A stretch of DNA of 64,000 nucleotides, from contig JAUNAC010000003.1 of the NCBI GenBank assembly GCA_030527825.1, positions 62,001 to 126,000 on the forward strand. The letters run 5' to 3'. Origin of the DNA: Lautropia sp. GTDB lineage: Bacteria; Pseudomonadota; Gammaproteobacteria; Burkholderiales; Burkholderiaceae_E. Positions 47,516 to 56,273 of this stretch are shown piece after piece (the first letter of the stretch is position 1; every line of letters begins with the position of its first letter). The notes beneath the pieces were generated by a model. That model saw nothing but the letters and a program-made list of their open reading frames with translations. It made no database searches and was not told where the DNA came from. A program made the position numbers and the translations under genes.

Positions 47516-48339
47516 GGCAGGGCGTCCTGCGCAGGGGTGGCAGATGCGGGCAGGATCGAGGGCATGCAGGCAGCCGGCAGCCGGGGCAGACACACCAGGC
47601 GCCCATGGTGCGCAAAGATGTCCACCTCCATGCCGAAGACGGCCTGCACGTTCTCCGACGTCAGCACCGTCCCCAGGGGGCCGGCCGCGTGCACCTCACC
47701 TTCCTTCATCATCACCAGCGTATCGGCAAAGGCGGCCGCCAGGTTCAGGTCGTGCAGCACCACCAGAACGGTCTTGCCAAAATCCTGCACCAGCTGCCGC
47801 ACCAGCGTCAGCACCTCCACCTGGTATTTCATGTCCAGGTGATTCACCGGCTCGTCCATCAGGATCATCCGCGCATCCTGCGCCAGCACCATGGCAATCC
47901 ATGCACGCTGGCGCTGGCCGCCCGACAGATCGTTCACTGACCGATGGGCCATGTCGCGCAGTCCCACTGCGTCCAGCGTGCGCGCAAAGCGTGCCTGCGC
48001 TTCCGGCGATGTCCGGCCCAGCCACGGATGACGGTGATAATCGGCCAGCTGCATCAGGTCGAACACCGTCAGATAGTCCGGACAGTGGCATTCCTGCGGC
48101 ATGTAGGCCATCTCTCTGGCCAGCTGCAGCCGGCTCAGGCGGTGCAGCGGCGTGCCGTTCAGCTGCACCTCGCCGCTGCGGGCCGGCAGAAAGCGCAGGA
48201 TGGCCTTGAGCAGCGTGGATTTGCCGCAGCCGTTGGGGCCGGCCAGCGCCGTCACGCCGGCTGCAGGCACCTGCAGAGAAACATGGCGCAGCGCCAGCGC
48301 ATGTCCATAGCCGGCGCTCAGGTCGATGATGTTCAGCAC
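47512..48339 (-). CDS. FecE/FepC-type iron-siderophore ABC ATPase
   Basis: The 275-residue ATPase has Walker A GPNGCGKSTLLK near residue 38, signature LSGGQRQRAWIAMVL near 140, Walker B MILMDEPVNHLDM near 160, and H-loop VVLHDLNLAAAFA near 195. The frame is open to 48546, but the upstream part is unlike the family; a GTG at 48339 (reading VLNIIDLSAG) is the likely start, 22 bases after the monooxygenase stop. Cofactor of the transporter made with the two permeases and binding protein. Confidence 0.87.
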   Translation of the reverse strand: MLNIIDLSAGYGHALALRHVSLQVPAAGVTALAGPNGCGKSTLLKAILRFLPARSGEVQLNGTPLHRLSRLQLAREMAYMPQECHCPDYLTVFDLMQLADYHRHPWLGRTSPEAQARFARTLDAVGLRDMAHRSVNDLSGGQRQRAWIAMVLAQDARMILMDEPVNHLDMKYQVEVLTLVRQLVQDFGKTVLVVLHDLNLAAAFADTLVMMKEGEVHAAGPLGTVLTSENVQAVFGMEVDIFAHHGRLVCLPRLPAACMPSILPASATPAQDALP

Positions 48340-48361
48340 GATGATCAGGCTGCGCAGCCGC

Positions 48362-49684
48362 TCAGTCGAGCAGATGCCCGATGAACGTGCTGCTGGAATA
48401 CTGTTTACGGAACAGCCCCGCCTGCGACAGCCGGGGCAGCAGCGCATCCAGCACCCGGTGCATCGATGATACCGACCCGCCGGGCAGGGCAACGAAGCCG
48501 TCGATGGCCTCATGGGCAAACCAGTCCTCAATCTGGCCGATGGCATCGTCGACCGTACCGACTACCTGCCAGTGGGCGGAACCCATCACCTCGGGGCGCC
48601 GCAGCAGCTCGCCCAGAGGCAGCGCCTCGCGTGTCACCAGATCGCGCAGCAGCGCCGCGTGCGTGCGACTGCGGGGCACGAAGTCTCCCTCGGCAGGCAG
48701 GTCGTCAGGCTGCACCACGCGCTCCAGCGGCCAGTCCGAGACATCGATGCCCAGCAGATCGTGAAGGGTCTTGCGGTCCCGCGTCGGATCCCGGCGTCCA
48801 TGCGTGTCGGCATGCAGCTGCCGGGCGGCGGATCCGGTCTCGGCCAGGTACAGGCTCAGGCCCGGCATCAGCTTCACCGCATCGGGCTGGCGCCCCTGGT
48901 GCTCGGCCAACTTGCGCAGATCGTGGCGCAGCCGGCGGGCGGCTTCGCGGTCGGGCGTGGATGCAAAGACCGCATCGGCCACACCCGCTGCAAAATGCCG
49001 GCCTTCGGGCGATGCACCCGCCTGCACGAAGGGAATGCGTCCCTCACCGAAGGCGGGCAGGTTCAGGGGCCCTTGCACCGACAGATACTGGCCATGATGA
49101 TCGATGGCCCGGACCTGTGCCGGATCGGCAAACAGACCGCTGTCCCGGTCAAGGCGTAGTGCCTCGTGCGGAAAACTCTGCCACAGCTGCTGCACCACCG
49201 AGACGAATTCCTCTGCGCGTGCATAGCGCTCGGCCGCCGATGGCATGCTGTCCATGCCGAAATTGCCGTGCCCTTCCAGCGCGGTGACAATGTTCCAGCC
49301 AGCACGCCCCTTGCTCAGCCAGTTCAATGACTGGATCTGGCGTGCCGCCACATAGGGCGGAAAGAACAGCGTGGAAACCGTGGTGAGCAGGCCGATATGC
49401 CGTGTCTGCGGTGCAAGGGCTGACAACAGCATCGTCGGGTCCAGACTGGCAAAGCCCGCCCCCTGTGACAGATGATCCGTGCGCAGCGCCATCACGTCCG
49501 GACAGAACACGAAATCTGCCAGCGCGGCCTCGGCCCGCCGGGCAATGTCCAGGAAGAATGCCTGAGAGAAGATGCCTTCGACACCACTGTCGGGCCCGCG
49601 CCAGGCGTCACCGGCCAGCCAGGTTGGTGCCAGTGACATGCCGATGTGCAGGCTGGCTCTTTGCGTACCGGGGGACAGGCTCAT
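48362..49684 (-). CDS. luciferase-like FMN-dependent monooxygenase (NtaA/SnaA/DszA type)
   Basis: The 440-residue protein belongs to the bacterial luciferase-like (LLM) superfamily of reduced-flavin monooxygenases. Typical segments are HIGLLTTVSTLFFPPYVAARQ near residue 97 (in parts), LSKGRAGWNIVTALEG near 124, and AERYARAEEFVSVVQQLW near 150. The ATG at 49684 follows a strong GGAGGAG site. It sits between entA and the siderophore transporter genes, so it may act on the siderophore or on a precursor rather than be a catabolic enzyme. A partner flavin reductase is not in the window. Confidence 0.85.
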   Translation of the reverse strand: MSLSPGTQRASLHIGMSLAPTWLAGDAWRGPDSGVEGIFSQAFFLDIARRAEAALADFVFCPDVMALRTDHLSQGAGFASLDPTMLLSALAPQTRHIGLLTTVSTLFFPPYVAARQIQSLNWLSKGRAGWNIVTALEGHGNFGMDSMPSAAERYARAEEFVSVVQQLWQSFPHEALRLDRDSGLFADPAQVRAIDHHGQYLSVQGPLNLPAFGEGRIPFVQAGASPEGRHFAAGVADAVFASTPDREAARRLRHDLRKLAEHQGRQPDAVKLMPGLSLYLAETGSAARQLHADTHGRRDPTRDRKTLHDLLGIDVSDWPLERVVQPDDLPAEGDFVPRSRTHAALLRDLVTREALPLGELLRRPEVMGSAHWQVVGTVDDAIGQIEDWFAHEAIDGFVALPGGSVSSMHRVLDALLPRLSQAGLFRKQYSSSTFIGHLLD

Positions 49685-49829
49685 GCTTTCTCCTCCTTGA
49701 TCCATCAGCGGGGAAGGGGGCTGTCATGGCGCGGCATGGTTCATGCCGACCATTGCAGCACGTTTCTTTCCAGTCTAGCCGACGTCGTGATGGCGCCCGG
49801 AACATCGCAGGCATGTCCCGGTCAACGCT

Positions 49830-50606
49830 TCATGAGGCGCCCAGCGTCGCCCCTCCGTCAATCACGATCTGCTGCATCGTGATGTGGCCGGCCTGGTCGG
49901 AAGCCAGAAACAGCACCGCATCGGCCACGTCGTCCGGCTTGCCGATCTTGCCCAGCGGAATGCCCAGCTTGTATTGCTCGGGCAGTCCTTCCACCAGGCG
50001 GCGCTGCCCGGCTGGATCGCCCAGCATGCCGGCCAGCATGGGAGTGTCGGTGGAGCCGGGCGAGACGATGTTGCAGCGCACGCCAAAGGGCGCCAGCTCC
50101 AGTGCCACCGTCTGGCTCATCGCCACCATGGCCGCCTTCGACGTGCAATAGGCCAGCATGCCGATGCGCGGCACCACCGCTGCATTGGACGCGATGTTGA
50201 CGATGGCGCCCCGACGCTGCGCCTTGAACACTGGTGCCCATTGCTGGATGAGGTGAAAGGGCCCCGTCACGTTCACGTCCAGACAGGCATCCCAGTCTTC
50301 GGACGTGAGCGAATCCAGCCCGCCCATGCGCAGCACACCGGCCGCATTCACCAGCACATCCAGTGTTGGCCAACGGGCCTTCAGCTGTTCGCAAACCCGT
50401 GCGATGGCGGCCGTGTCGGTCAGATCCAGCTGGATCTGCTCGAAGGTGTGTGCTGCGCTCTTGCCGTCGTTACCGCCTGCTGCCGGCTGGCGGTCCAGCC
50501 CGATGACCTCGGCACCCGCCTGCACGAAGCGCTGCGCAATGCGCAGGCCGATGCCCTGGGCGGTGCCGGTGACGAGGATCTTCTTATCGGTGAATCGGTC
50601 AGTCAT
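49830..50606 (-). CDS. entA: 2,3-dihydro-2,3-dihydroxybenzoate dehydrogenase
   Basis: EntA oxidises 2,3-dihydro-DHB to 2,3-dihydroxybenzoate with NAD+, the third step from chorismate. The 258-residue SDR protein has TGTAQGIGLRIAQRF near residue 12, the NAAGVLRMG motif near 84, and YCTSKAAMVAMSQTVALEL near 150 with Tyr-x3-Lys. The start at 50606 (MTDRFTDKK) is 19 bases after the entB stop. A frame to 50696 is spurious. Genes entC, entB and entA run in pathway order. Confidence 0.93.
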   Translation of the reverse strand: MTDRFTDKKILVTGTAQGIGLRIAQRFVQAGAEVIGLDRQPAAGGNDGKSAAHTFEQIQLDLTDTAAIARVCEQLKARWPTLDVLVNAAGVLRMGGLDSLTSEDWDACLDVNVTGPFHLIQQWAPVFKAQRRGAIVNIASNAAVVPRIGMLAYCTSKAAMVAMSQTVALELAPFGVRCNIVSPGSTDTPMLAGMLGDPAGQRRLVEGLPEQYKLGIPLGKIGKPDDVADAVLFLASDQAGHITMQQIVIDGGATLGAS

Positions 50607-50625
50607 GATGTAAGAACCCTTAAGG

Positions 50626-51498
50626 TCAGCGGAGATCTCTTTCCTCAACCAGCTTGATCCAGTTTGAGAGTGTGGGGGTGCGGCCAAGTTGCTCAAGTGA
50701 AATCTCGATACCCCTTTGTCTTAGCTCTTCAGCGATTCGCATGATCCGCAAAGAATCCAGCCCGTAGAGGATCAGATTCTCGTGCATGTCAAAATCTTCG
50801 TTGGCCTCTTGATGCATCAATTCTAGGACACGCGACATGAGCCATGTCTTCAGGGGCACTCCTCCGGAGGGCATCAGGATATCATGGGTCTGGGTCACGA
50901 CGCCGGCGCAGCCTGCTATGTACCGCAGTGCCATGACGTGGTCGGCGGCCGAGAAGTCTGCAACTGCATCGGCCACCATGAAGGGCTGGATGTCCTTCAT
51001 GAAGGCTTCCACAGCCGTGATCATGCAGCCAATGTGTGCATAGACACCCACGACGATCAGCTGATCGCGCTTCAGCGCTGCCATCTGTGCATCCAAATCG
51101 CTGCGCTGGAAGGCGCTGTAACGCCATTTCGTAAGTACGATGTCCTTATCGGTCGGTGCGATTTCCGGCACTATGACCTGTTGCTCCGGATCGGCCTTGG
51201 TCAACCCTGGACCCCACATGTCGTTGAGCAGTGCGCGGTCTGCGGCAGGTTGGTCGTGCGGCTGTGCCGTGTAGAAGACGGGCACGCCATGCTCGTTCGC
51301 CCATTGCTTCAGCTTCGCTATGTTATTCACCAGCGTCTGAAGAAGCTCGGAGTCTGCTTCGTAGAAGCGCAGGAAATAGCGCTGCATGTCGTGGATGAGG
51401 AGTGCTGCCCGCCCGGTGTCAACTCGCCATTTCACACGATTGGCGGGAATGTCATCAATGTCTGGAATTGGGTAATTCGATATTTTGGGGATGGACAT
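50626..51498 (-). CDS. entB: isochorismatase with C-terminal aryl carrier protein domain
   Basis: EntB has two domains. The N-terminal isochorismatase (about residues 1-205) hydrolyses isochorismate; it includes ALLIHDMQRYFLRFY with the catalytic Asp near residue 37, LTKWRYSAF with the catalytic Lys near 122, and VVGVYAHIGCMITAVEAF near 148. The C-terminal ArCP (about 215-290) has the phosphopantetheine Ser in LYGLDSLRIM near residue 247. The ArCP normally receives DHB from EntE, which is absent from this window. AT-richer than entA and the downstream genes. Confidence 0.94.
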   Translation of the reverse strand: MSIPKISNYPIPDIDDIPANRVKWRVDTGRAALLIHDMQRYFLRFYEADSELLQTLVNNIAKLKQWANEHGVPVFYTAQPHDQPAADRALLNDMWGPGLTKADPEQQVIVPEIAPTDKDIVLTKWRYSAFQRSDLDAQMAALKRDQLIVVGVYAHIGCMITAVEAFMKDIQPFMVADAVADFSAADHVMALRYIAGCAGVVTQTHDILMPSGGVPLKTWLMSRVLELMHQEANEDFDMHENLILYGLDSLRIMRIAEELRQRGIEISLEQLGRTPTLSNWIKLVEERDLR

Positions 51499-51522
51499 GG
51501 TTTGACTCGATCGTTTCTGCTC

Positions 51523-52794
51523 TTAGTCCTGGATTCCGCATGCACGGAGCATGGTACTCAGCTTGGTCTGAATCTCCGCCCATTCAGAATCTGGGTTCGA
51601 TGCAGGAACCATGCCTGCACCCGCAAACAAGCGGATTTTCCTGCCATTCACGACGCCACAGCGAATGGTGACCGCCCATTCTCCATCGCCTTCACTGTTC
51701 ATCCAGCCCACGGTTCCCGTGAAGAAACCCCGATGGAAGGATTCAAGCTGTCCGATGAGGTTTCGTGCCACGGCCGTCGGATGGCCGCACACGGCTGGGG
51801 TCGGGTGTAATGCGCATGCCATCTCCAGGGCCGTTGCGGCGGGTTCCCGTAATACGCCTTCTATCTGTGTGGACAGATGCCAGAGAGCGGAAGTGCTCAG
51901 CAGGGAAGGTTGGTGTGGAACATGAAGTTCCGTGCAGAAGGGACGCAACACGTGATTGATGTCCTCAATCACAAGGCGGTGCTCATATTGATCCTTTTCA
52001 GAATCCTGAAGGTCCTGGGCGATTCGTCTGTCTTCTTTTGGGTCTTTGGATCTGCGGGCAGATCCGGCAAGCGGGTTGCTGATGACTTGATTTCCCCTGC
52101 GCCTGACCAGAAGCTCGGGACTGACGCCGACAAGCTCTTCGTCGTTGGGAAGACGCAGCCGGAATTGATAGCCATCGGGGTTTTGGATCCTGAGATTGGA
52201 CAGCAATCCGGCAACGTCAATGGCCCTGTCGAAATCCAGCTCCCGGGTGGCGGCGAGCACTATCTTTCTGATGTCATTCGGTCCGCGCAACTGCTCCAGC
52301 GCTTTTCCCACCGATGCCTTGAAATCGGTTTCGTTGGGGATGGCACGCTGGTCCCGGATGCTGAGAGACGGGAACTTCCCTTGTTGTTGACGGGGTTGTT
52401 CTGATGCTGCGCCGGTGTGCCACGCATGTCGTTGAGGTATGTAAAGACAAGAGGGCTCATCGGTATCGAACGGAATCGCCCCGACGATGATAGGCTCCTT
52501 TATGCCTGACTCCTCGGCTCGCGTGAATGCCTCTTGAACAGCTGCCTGGAATTCGCTGCTCTGGTGGCTTCCGCGATGGACGGGAATATCTAGCTTTTCG
52601 TGGACGCCAAAGGCTGCCAGCGTACAGGTCCCGTAGGAGAAGAGACATAGGGGGCAAGACTGGTACTCATTCTCTGAATCCGAATCAAAGGACATATCAC
52701 TATCACTCACAGTATTTTCTTCAATAGCGTAATGCGACAGTCGCTCACTACGTTCGTGTTGATCATTTACTGTCTGTTGGCGAATTTGTTGCAT
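51523..52794 (-). CDS. entC: isochorismate synthase
   Basis: EntC (DhbC) isomerises chorismate to isochorismate, the first committed step to catechol siderophores. The 423-residue chorismate-binding enzyme has NEELVGVSPELLVRR near residue 218, SNPLAGSARRSKDP near 240, HLSTQIEGVLREPAAT near 302, and HPTPAVCGHPTAVA near 325, which includes the active-site region. The start ATG at 52794 gives 423 residues; an ATG at 52695 gives 390, closer to EntC and DhbC lengths, so the true start is uncertain. It is the first gene of the catechol set. AT-richer than the neighbouring ABC genes. Confidence 0.93.
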   Translation of the reverse strand: MQQIRQQTVNDQHERSERLSHYAIEENTVSDSDMSFDSDSENEYQSCPLCLFSYGTCTLAAFGVHEKLDIPVHRGSHQSSEFQAAVQEAFTRAEESGIKEPIIVGAIPFDTDEPSCLYIPQRHAWHTGAASEQPRQQQGKFPSLSIRDQRAIPNETDFKASVGKALEQLRGPNDIRKIVLAATRELDFDRAIDVAGLLSNLRIQNPDGYQFRLRLPNDEELVGVSPELLVRRRGNQVISNPLAGSARRSKDPKEDRRIAQDLQDSEKDQYEHRLVIEDINHVLRPFCTELHVPHQPSLLSTSALWHLSTQIEGVLREPAATALEMACALHPTPAVCGHPTAVARNLIGQLESFHRGFFTGTVGWMNSEGDGEWAVTIRCGVVNGRKIRLFAGAGMVPASNPDSEWAEIQTKLSTMLRACGIQD

Positions 52795-52826
52795 ATGTCA
52801 GGGATTTGGTAAACAAGTCCATTCCG

Positions 52827-53312
52827 ATGAGCGATGTTCCTATCGACTTGGTGGAAGAAGCATTGGGGATATCGCCTGGCGATGAGCGTCTTTTCGATGT
52901 GTTCATTCAGATACATGCAAAGAACAAGTTGAATGGAGTTTTGTCAGGTCCTCAAGGTGAGCCTATCTCTTTTCGACAGATCGACCCTGACAAGCACGAA
53001 TCCATGCTCGGGCTGCAGTTTGAGGTCATGGAAGAGCGTGTTGATGGCGTGGAATTCATCCGAATACTGATGAGCTATAGGGGAAGTGCTTATTCTGCTG
53101 CAGATGTTGCAAGGATTCGTGCCGCAGTGTGTGAAATATTCGATGTATTTTCGCAGGAAGGTGCTGCCCACAGAAAACTGTCTACGCTCAAGGCTTGTCC
53201 CGGGGGAGTCCAGTACTGGCGGCCTCTCGGCGCCAATCCTGTGGTTTCTTCCGTGATGTTAGAAGCACCTTATCATTATGATAGTAGGAATCATTTGTTA
53301 TTCAATTCATAG
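52827..53312 (+). CDS. small protein of unknown function beside entC
   Basis: I do not recognise a clear family. The 161-residue protein is acidic, with no signal peptide or membrane segment. Its middle part, LFDVFIQIHAKNK then HESMLGLQFEVMEE and IRILMSYRGSAYSAADVARI, recalls the C-terminal segments of NRPS condensation domains, such as the part after the motif LFxV and the later helix. This is a weak visual resemblance only. It lies divergently from entC and upstream of a TonB receptor, and shares their lower GC. It could be a remnant of an NRPS or a stand-alone C-domain relative. The start at 52827 (MSDVPIDL) is preferred over a TTG at 52806. Confidence 0.6.
   Translation: MSDVPIDLVEEALGISPGDERLFDVFIQIHAKNKLNGVLSGPQGEPISFRQIDPDKHESMLGLQFEVMEERVDGVEFIRILMSYRGSAYSAADVARIRAAVCEIFDVFSQEGAAHRKLSTLKACPGGVQYWRPLGANPVVSSVMLEAPYHYDSRNHLLFNS
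53271..53283. promoter_or_regulatory. weak Fur-box-like palindrome ahead of the TonB receptor
   Basis: TATCATTATGATA is a perfect 13-bp palindrome. On the minus strand it reads into ATAATGATAA, which matches ten bases of the classical 19-bp Fur box. It lies about 155 bases upstream of the receptor start, inside the end of the small gene. Fur control is a guess. Confidence 0.35.
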
Positions 53313-53438
53313 CCTCTTGGGGCCGCCTTGGCTGGCATTAGGATCAGGGCTTTCCGCGAGTACTGATAGTGAATCAATCCTTCACGCAGTGGGCCAGGGT
53401 TGTTGTGGTTGCGCCGTCATGGCAAGGAGAGAGACGAG

Positions 53439-55592
53439 ATGCGAGATCGTAGGCATGTGTGTGTTGAAGGTCGTGAATATGGGAGCAGACGCAGCAGGTT
53501 GTGTGCTGATAGTGCGGTCGGCACGCTGACCACCATCGCCCTGGCCTTGGGCGCCATCTTCTCCACTCCGACGGCATTCGCCCAGGGCCTGCGGGCTGAT
53601 GCCGGTGAGGTCACCACGCTGGACAGTGTGGTCGTTACCGGTGAGAAGGTGCGCCGCACGGTGAAGGAGACCGCCAGCTCGGTGGCCGTCATCAACGGCC
53701 GTCGTCTGCAGGAGCAGCCCGAGGCGACCTCGGTGCGCGATGTGACGAGCGGCGTGCCCAACGTGCTGTATACCCGGCCCGGCAGTGCGCCGATCATCCG
53801 GGGGGTCGATGGTCAGGGCTCCAGTTCCGGTGCAGGGGCTTTCTTTGGCGGTACGGTGCCCCGTGCCCGCGTCAATGTGGATGGTCACAACCTGAACTTC
53901 TGGGAATCCAACCATGGCACCGCCTCTGTCTGGGATGTGGATTCCGTCGAGGTGTATCGGGGGCCACAGACGGCGGCGCTGGGGGCCAACAGCATTGCCG
54001 GTTCCATCATCGTCAAAACCAAGGATCCCACCTTCACGCCGGAAGGTGCGGCGCAGCTGCAGCTGGGCAGCCGCAAGAGCCGGCGGGCCTCGGTGATGCT
54101 GTCCCGGCCGCTGGTGGACGAGGAACTGGCTGCACGCATTGCGCTGGACTACAGCGGGCGCGATACCTACATCAAGTACGTTAACCCCGCCTACGCCAAG
54201 GGGGATACCGATACCAACCCCGAGAACGTCAACGGCCACCTCAAGCTGCTGTGGACGCCCAGTGCACTGCCAGGTCTGGAATCGAAGCTGACGTTTTCAT
54301 ACCTGCGTAGCAACCTGTCCACGACGGAAGCCGCCAATGCCCCCTATGACCAGCTGAACAATGCCACGCTGACCATGCCCACCTTCAACACCCATGGGTG
54401 GACGGGCGTGCATGACCTGGCCTATGTCCTGGGCAATGGGGTGCGGCTGGACAATCAGCTGCAGTACAGCCGCAGCAAGACCGAGCGGGTGTCCGCGCCG
54501 ATGAGCAACGGCGGCGCCCACATGGACTACCATGATTTCTCGGAGGAACTGCGCACCAGCTTCAAGGTGCCTGACAGCAGCCTCAGCGGCATGGCGGGTG
54601 TCTACTACAGCAATGTGGATGGCGACGACCTTCTGTATCTGCGGGGCACTTCGTCCTTCCATGACAGGAAGGACAGCCTGGGCGTATTCACCGAGGCGAC
54701 CTGGCGCCTTGCGCCGCAATGGTCGCTGACCGGTGGTCTGCGCTATCAGCACGACCGTGTGAAACGCAGTGGCACGGCCACTTTGGCACGCATGCCGCTG
54801 GATTTCAACGAGACCTATAACAAGCTGCTGCCCAAGGTCTCGCTGTCCTATGACGTGTCACCGGACTGGACCGTGGGGGCGCTGGTGAGCCGGGGCTACA
54901 ACCCCGGTGGTGCGGGGTTGCGCATGGCCAACGGCACGTTCTACCAGTTCAACCCGGAAACGATGTGGAACTACGAGCTTTTCACCCGCATCGACACGCT
55001 GGGTGACCGGCTGGTTCTGAACGCCAACCTGTTCTGGGATGACCGCAAGGATTCGCAGGCCAACGTGCCCGATTACGTGAACGGCAGGCTGACGGGCAAC
55101 GTGGTGCGCAACGCCGACAAGTCGCGCTCCTATGGTCTGGAGGTGTCGGCCGGATACAAGGCGCAGGACAATCTCGACGTTCGCGCCAGCGCGGGTTTGC
55201 TGCGCACGAAGATCCATCGCTTCTCGGACCCGGACGGCGTGTCGTTCGAGGGCAATGAATTCGCTCACTCGCCACGCTACATGGTAGGGCTGGACGTGAA
55301 CTGGAACATCACCGATCAGCTGGCGCTGAATGCCAACGTGCACCGCACGGACGGCTACCACTCCAGCGACAACAACCTGCCGGGTTATGACGTGGGCGCC
55401 TACACGGTGGCCAATGCACGCCTCTCGTACCAGATGGACCGGACGTGGCAGTTCTATGCCTACGTGGACAACCTGTTTGACGCCCGCAAGCCCACCTCGA
55501 AGTTCGATGATCGCACCGCCGGCGGCATCGTCATCATGTCCGAGGTGTTGGAGCCCCGGGTGTATGGTGTCGGGGTGAAGGTGACGTTCTGA
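53439..55592 (+). CDS. TonB-dependent outer membrane receptor
   Basis: The 717-residue protein has a signal peptide (cleavage near PTAFAQG, residue about 48), a TonB box in TLDSVVVTGEKV, an N-terminal plug with VYRGPQTAALGANSIAG, and a C-terminal beta barrel ending in GVKVTF with terminal Phe. The plug contains IRGVDGQGSSSGAGAFFGG. The ATG at 53439 is preceded by AAGGAG; a TTG at 53400 is unlikely. Its closeness to the catechol genes suggests uptake of a ferric catechol or hydroxamate, but the ligand is not determined. Confidence 0.93.
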   Translation: MRDRRHVCVEGREYGSRRSRLCADSAVGTLTTIALALGAIFSTPTAFAQGLRADAGEVTTLDSVVVTGEKVRRTVKETASSVAVINGRRLQEQPEATSVRDVTSGVPNVLYTRPGSAPIIRGVDGQGSSSGAGAFFGGTVPRARVNVDGHNLNFWESNHGTASVWDVDSVEVYRGPQTAALGANSIAGSIIVKTKDPTFTPEGAAQLQLGSRKSRRASVMLSRPLVDEELAARIALDYSGRDTYIKYVNPAYAKGDTDTNPENVNGHLKLLWTPSALPGLESKLTFSYLRSNLSTTEAANAPYDQLNNATLTMPTFNTHGWTGVHDLAYVLGNGVRLDNQLQYSRSKTERVSAPMSNGGAHMDYHDFSEELRTSFKVPDSSLSGMAGVYYSNVDGDDLLYLRGTSSFHDRKDSLGVFTEATWRLAPQWSLTGGLRYQHDRVKRSGTATLARMPLDFNETYNKLLPKVSLSYDVSPDWTVGALVSRGYNPGGAGLRMANGTFYQFNPETMWNYELFTRIDTLGDRLVLNANLFWDDRKDSQANVPDYVNGRLTGNVVRNADKSRSYGLEVSAGYKAQDNLDVRASAGLLRTKIHRFSDPDGVSFEGNEFAHSPRYMVGLDVNWNITDQLALNANVHRTDGYHSSDNNLPGYDVGAYTVANARLSYQMDRTWQFYAYVDNLFDARKPTSKFDDRTAGGIVIMSEVLEPRVYGVGVKVTF

Positions 55593-55724
55593 AAGGGGAT
55601 GTGGAGGAGAATGTCCATTACCTGGCCTATGATGCCATGGTGCGCTAGGGCAGGCCCATGGCAGGCAGTCGGAAGCTGTACTTCACCGTGGTGGGCAGCC
55701 GCGCCCTTGGCGACGCTGCGTACG
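55593..55724. other. 132-base gap, no gene assigned
   Basis: A short reading frame MAGSRKLYFTVVG at 55658 ends just inside crcB and has a weak resemblance to nothing I know. I see no terminator. Left unassigned. Confidence 0.4.
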
Positions 55725-56108
55725 CTATCCTTTGACCCACGCCCCCATTGTCATCAGCCCCAGCATCGTCATGGCCAGCGAGCCGATGACGTGGATGCCG
55801 ATGGCGCCCAGGGCCCAGACATGGCGCCCGTCCTGCAGGTGTGCCGTGACTTCGGCCGAGAAGGTGGAGAAGGTGGTGAGGCCGCCCAGGAAGCCGGTGA
55901 TGATCAGCAGCTTCCATTCGGGGGCCAGCCCCACGTGCTGGTTGAAGAAGCCCAGCGCCACGCCGATGAGGTAGCCGCCCAGCAGGTTGGCCACCAGCGT
56001 GCCGGGCGGGATGGCCGGAAACAGGGCATTGAGCCCCTGGCCCAGCAGCCAGCGCAGGCAGGCGCCGGCGCTGGCGCCGGCCGAGATGGCCAGCAGCTGC
56101 TTGATCAT
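55725..56108 (-). CDS. crcB: fluoride ion channel CrcB/FluC
   Basis: The 127-residue protein has four membrane helices and the family signatures [13 protein letters not shown] near residue 15, [14 protein letters not shown] near 36, and [15 protein letters not shown] near 72, which line the fluoride pathway. It works as a dual-topology dimer that exports fluoride. It stands alone between two receptor genes. A fluoride riboswitch was sought upstream and not seen. Confidence 0.95.
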   Translation of the reverse strand: MIKQLLAISAGASAGACLRWLLGQGLNALFPAIPPGTLVANLLGGYLIGVALGFFNQHVGLAPEWKLLIITGFLGGLTTFSTFSAEVTAHLQDGRHVWALGAIGIHVIGSLAMTMLGLMTMGAWVKG

Positions 56109-56167
56109 GGCGACGTGGTGAAAGGATGGCGATTCACCAGCATAAACGGCAATCCTTTGGCATAACG

Positions 56168-56187
56168 AAAAATGCCCCCGCAGGGGC
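56168..56187 (-). terminator. rho-independent terminator after the siderophore receptor gene
   Basis: On the minus strand, GCCCC (56187-56183) and GGGGC (56178-56174) form a stem with a four-base loop, followed within one base by a run of T (56172-56168). It lies 87 bases after the receptor stop. Confidence 0.72.
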
Positions 56188-56273
56188 GGGCTCTTTTGTG
56201 GGGTATCCCGAGCGGCGGCGGCTGTATCGACCGGGTTCCGGATGCGACAGGTGCTCGCCGACAGGAAGAGAGA

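Noticed and set aside
51498..51523. Possible attenuator between entC and entB
   Set aside because: The gap is only 24 bases and has no hairpin.
52696..52826. Fur-box search in the entC promoter region
   Set aside because: Sequences such as GATAGTGATATG match only loosely and lie within coding sequence; no clear 19-bp box was found.
55599..55724. Short reading frames between the TonB receptor and crcB
   Set aside because: They are too short, lack known motifs, and one runs antisense through crcB. No gene can be supported.
56109..56160. Possible fluoride riboswitch before crcB
   Set aside because: Only a 7-bp inverted repeat (AAAGGAT/ATCCTTT) is seen. The conserved crcB-motif core does not match in either orientation.
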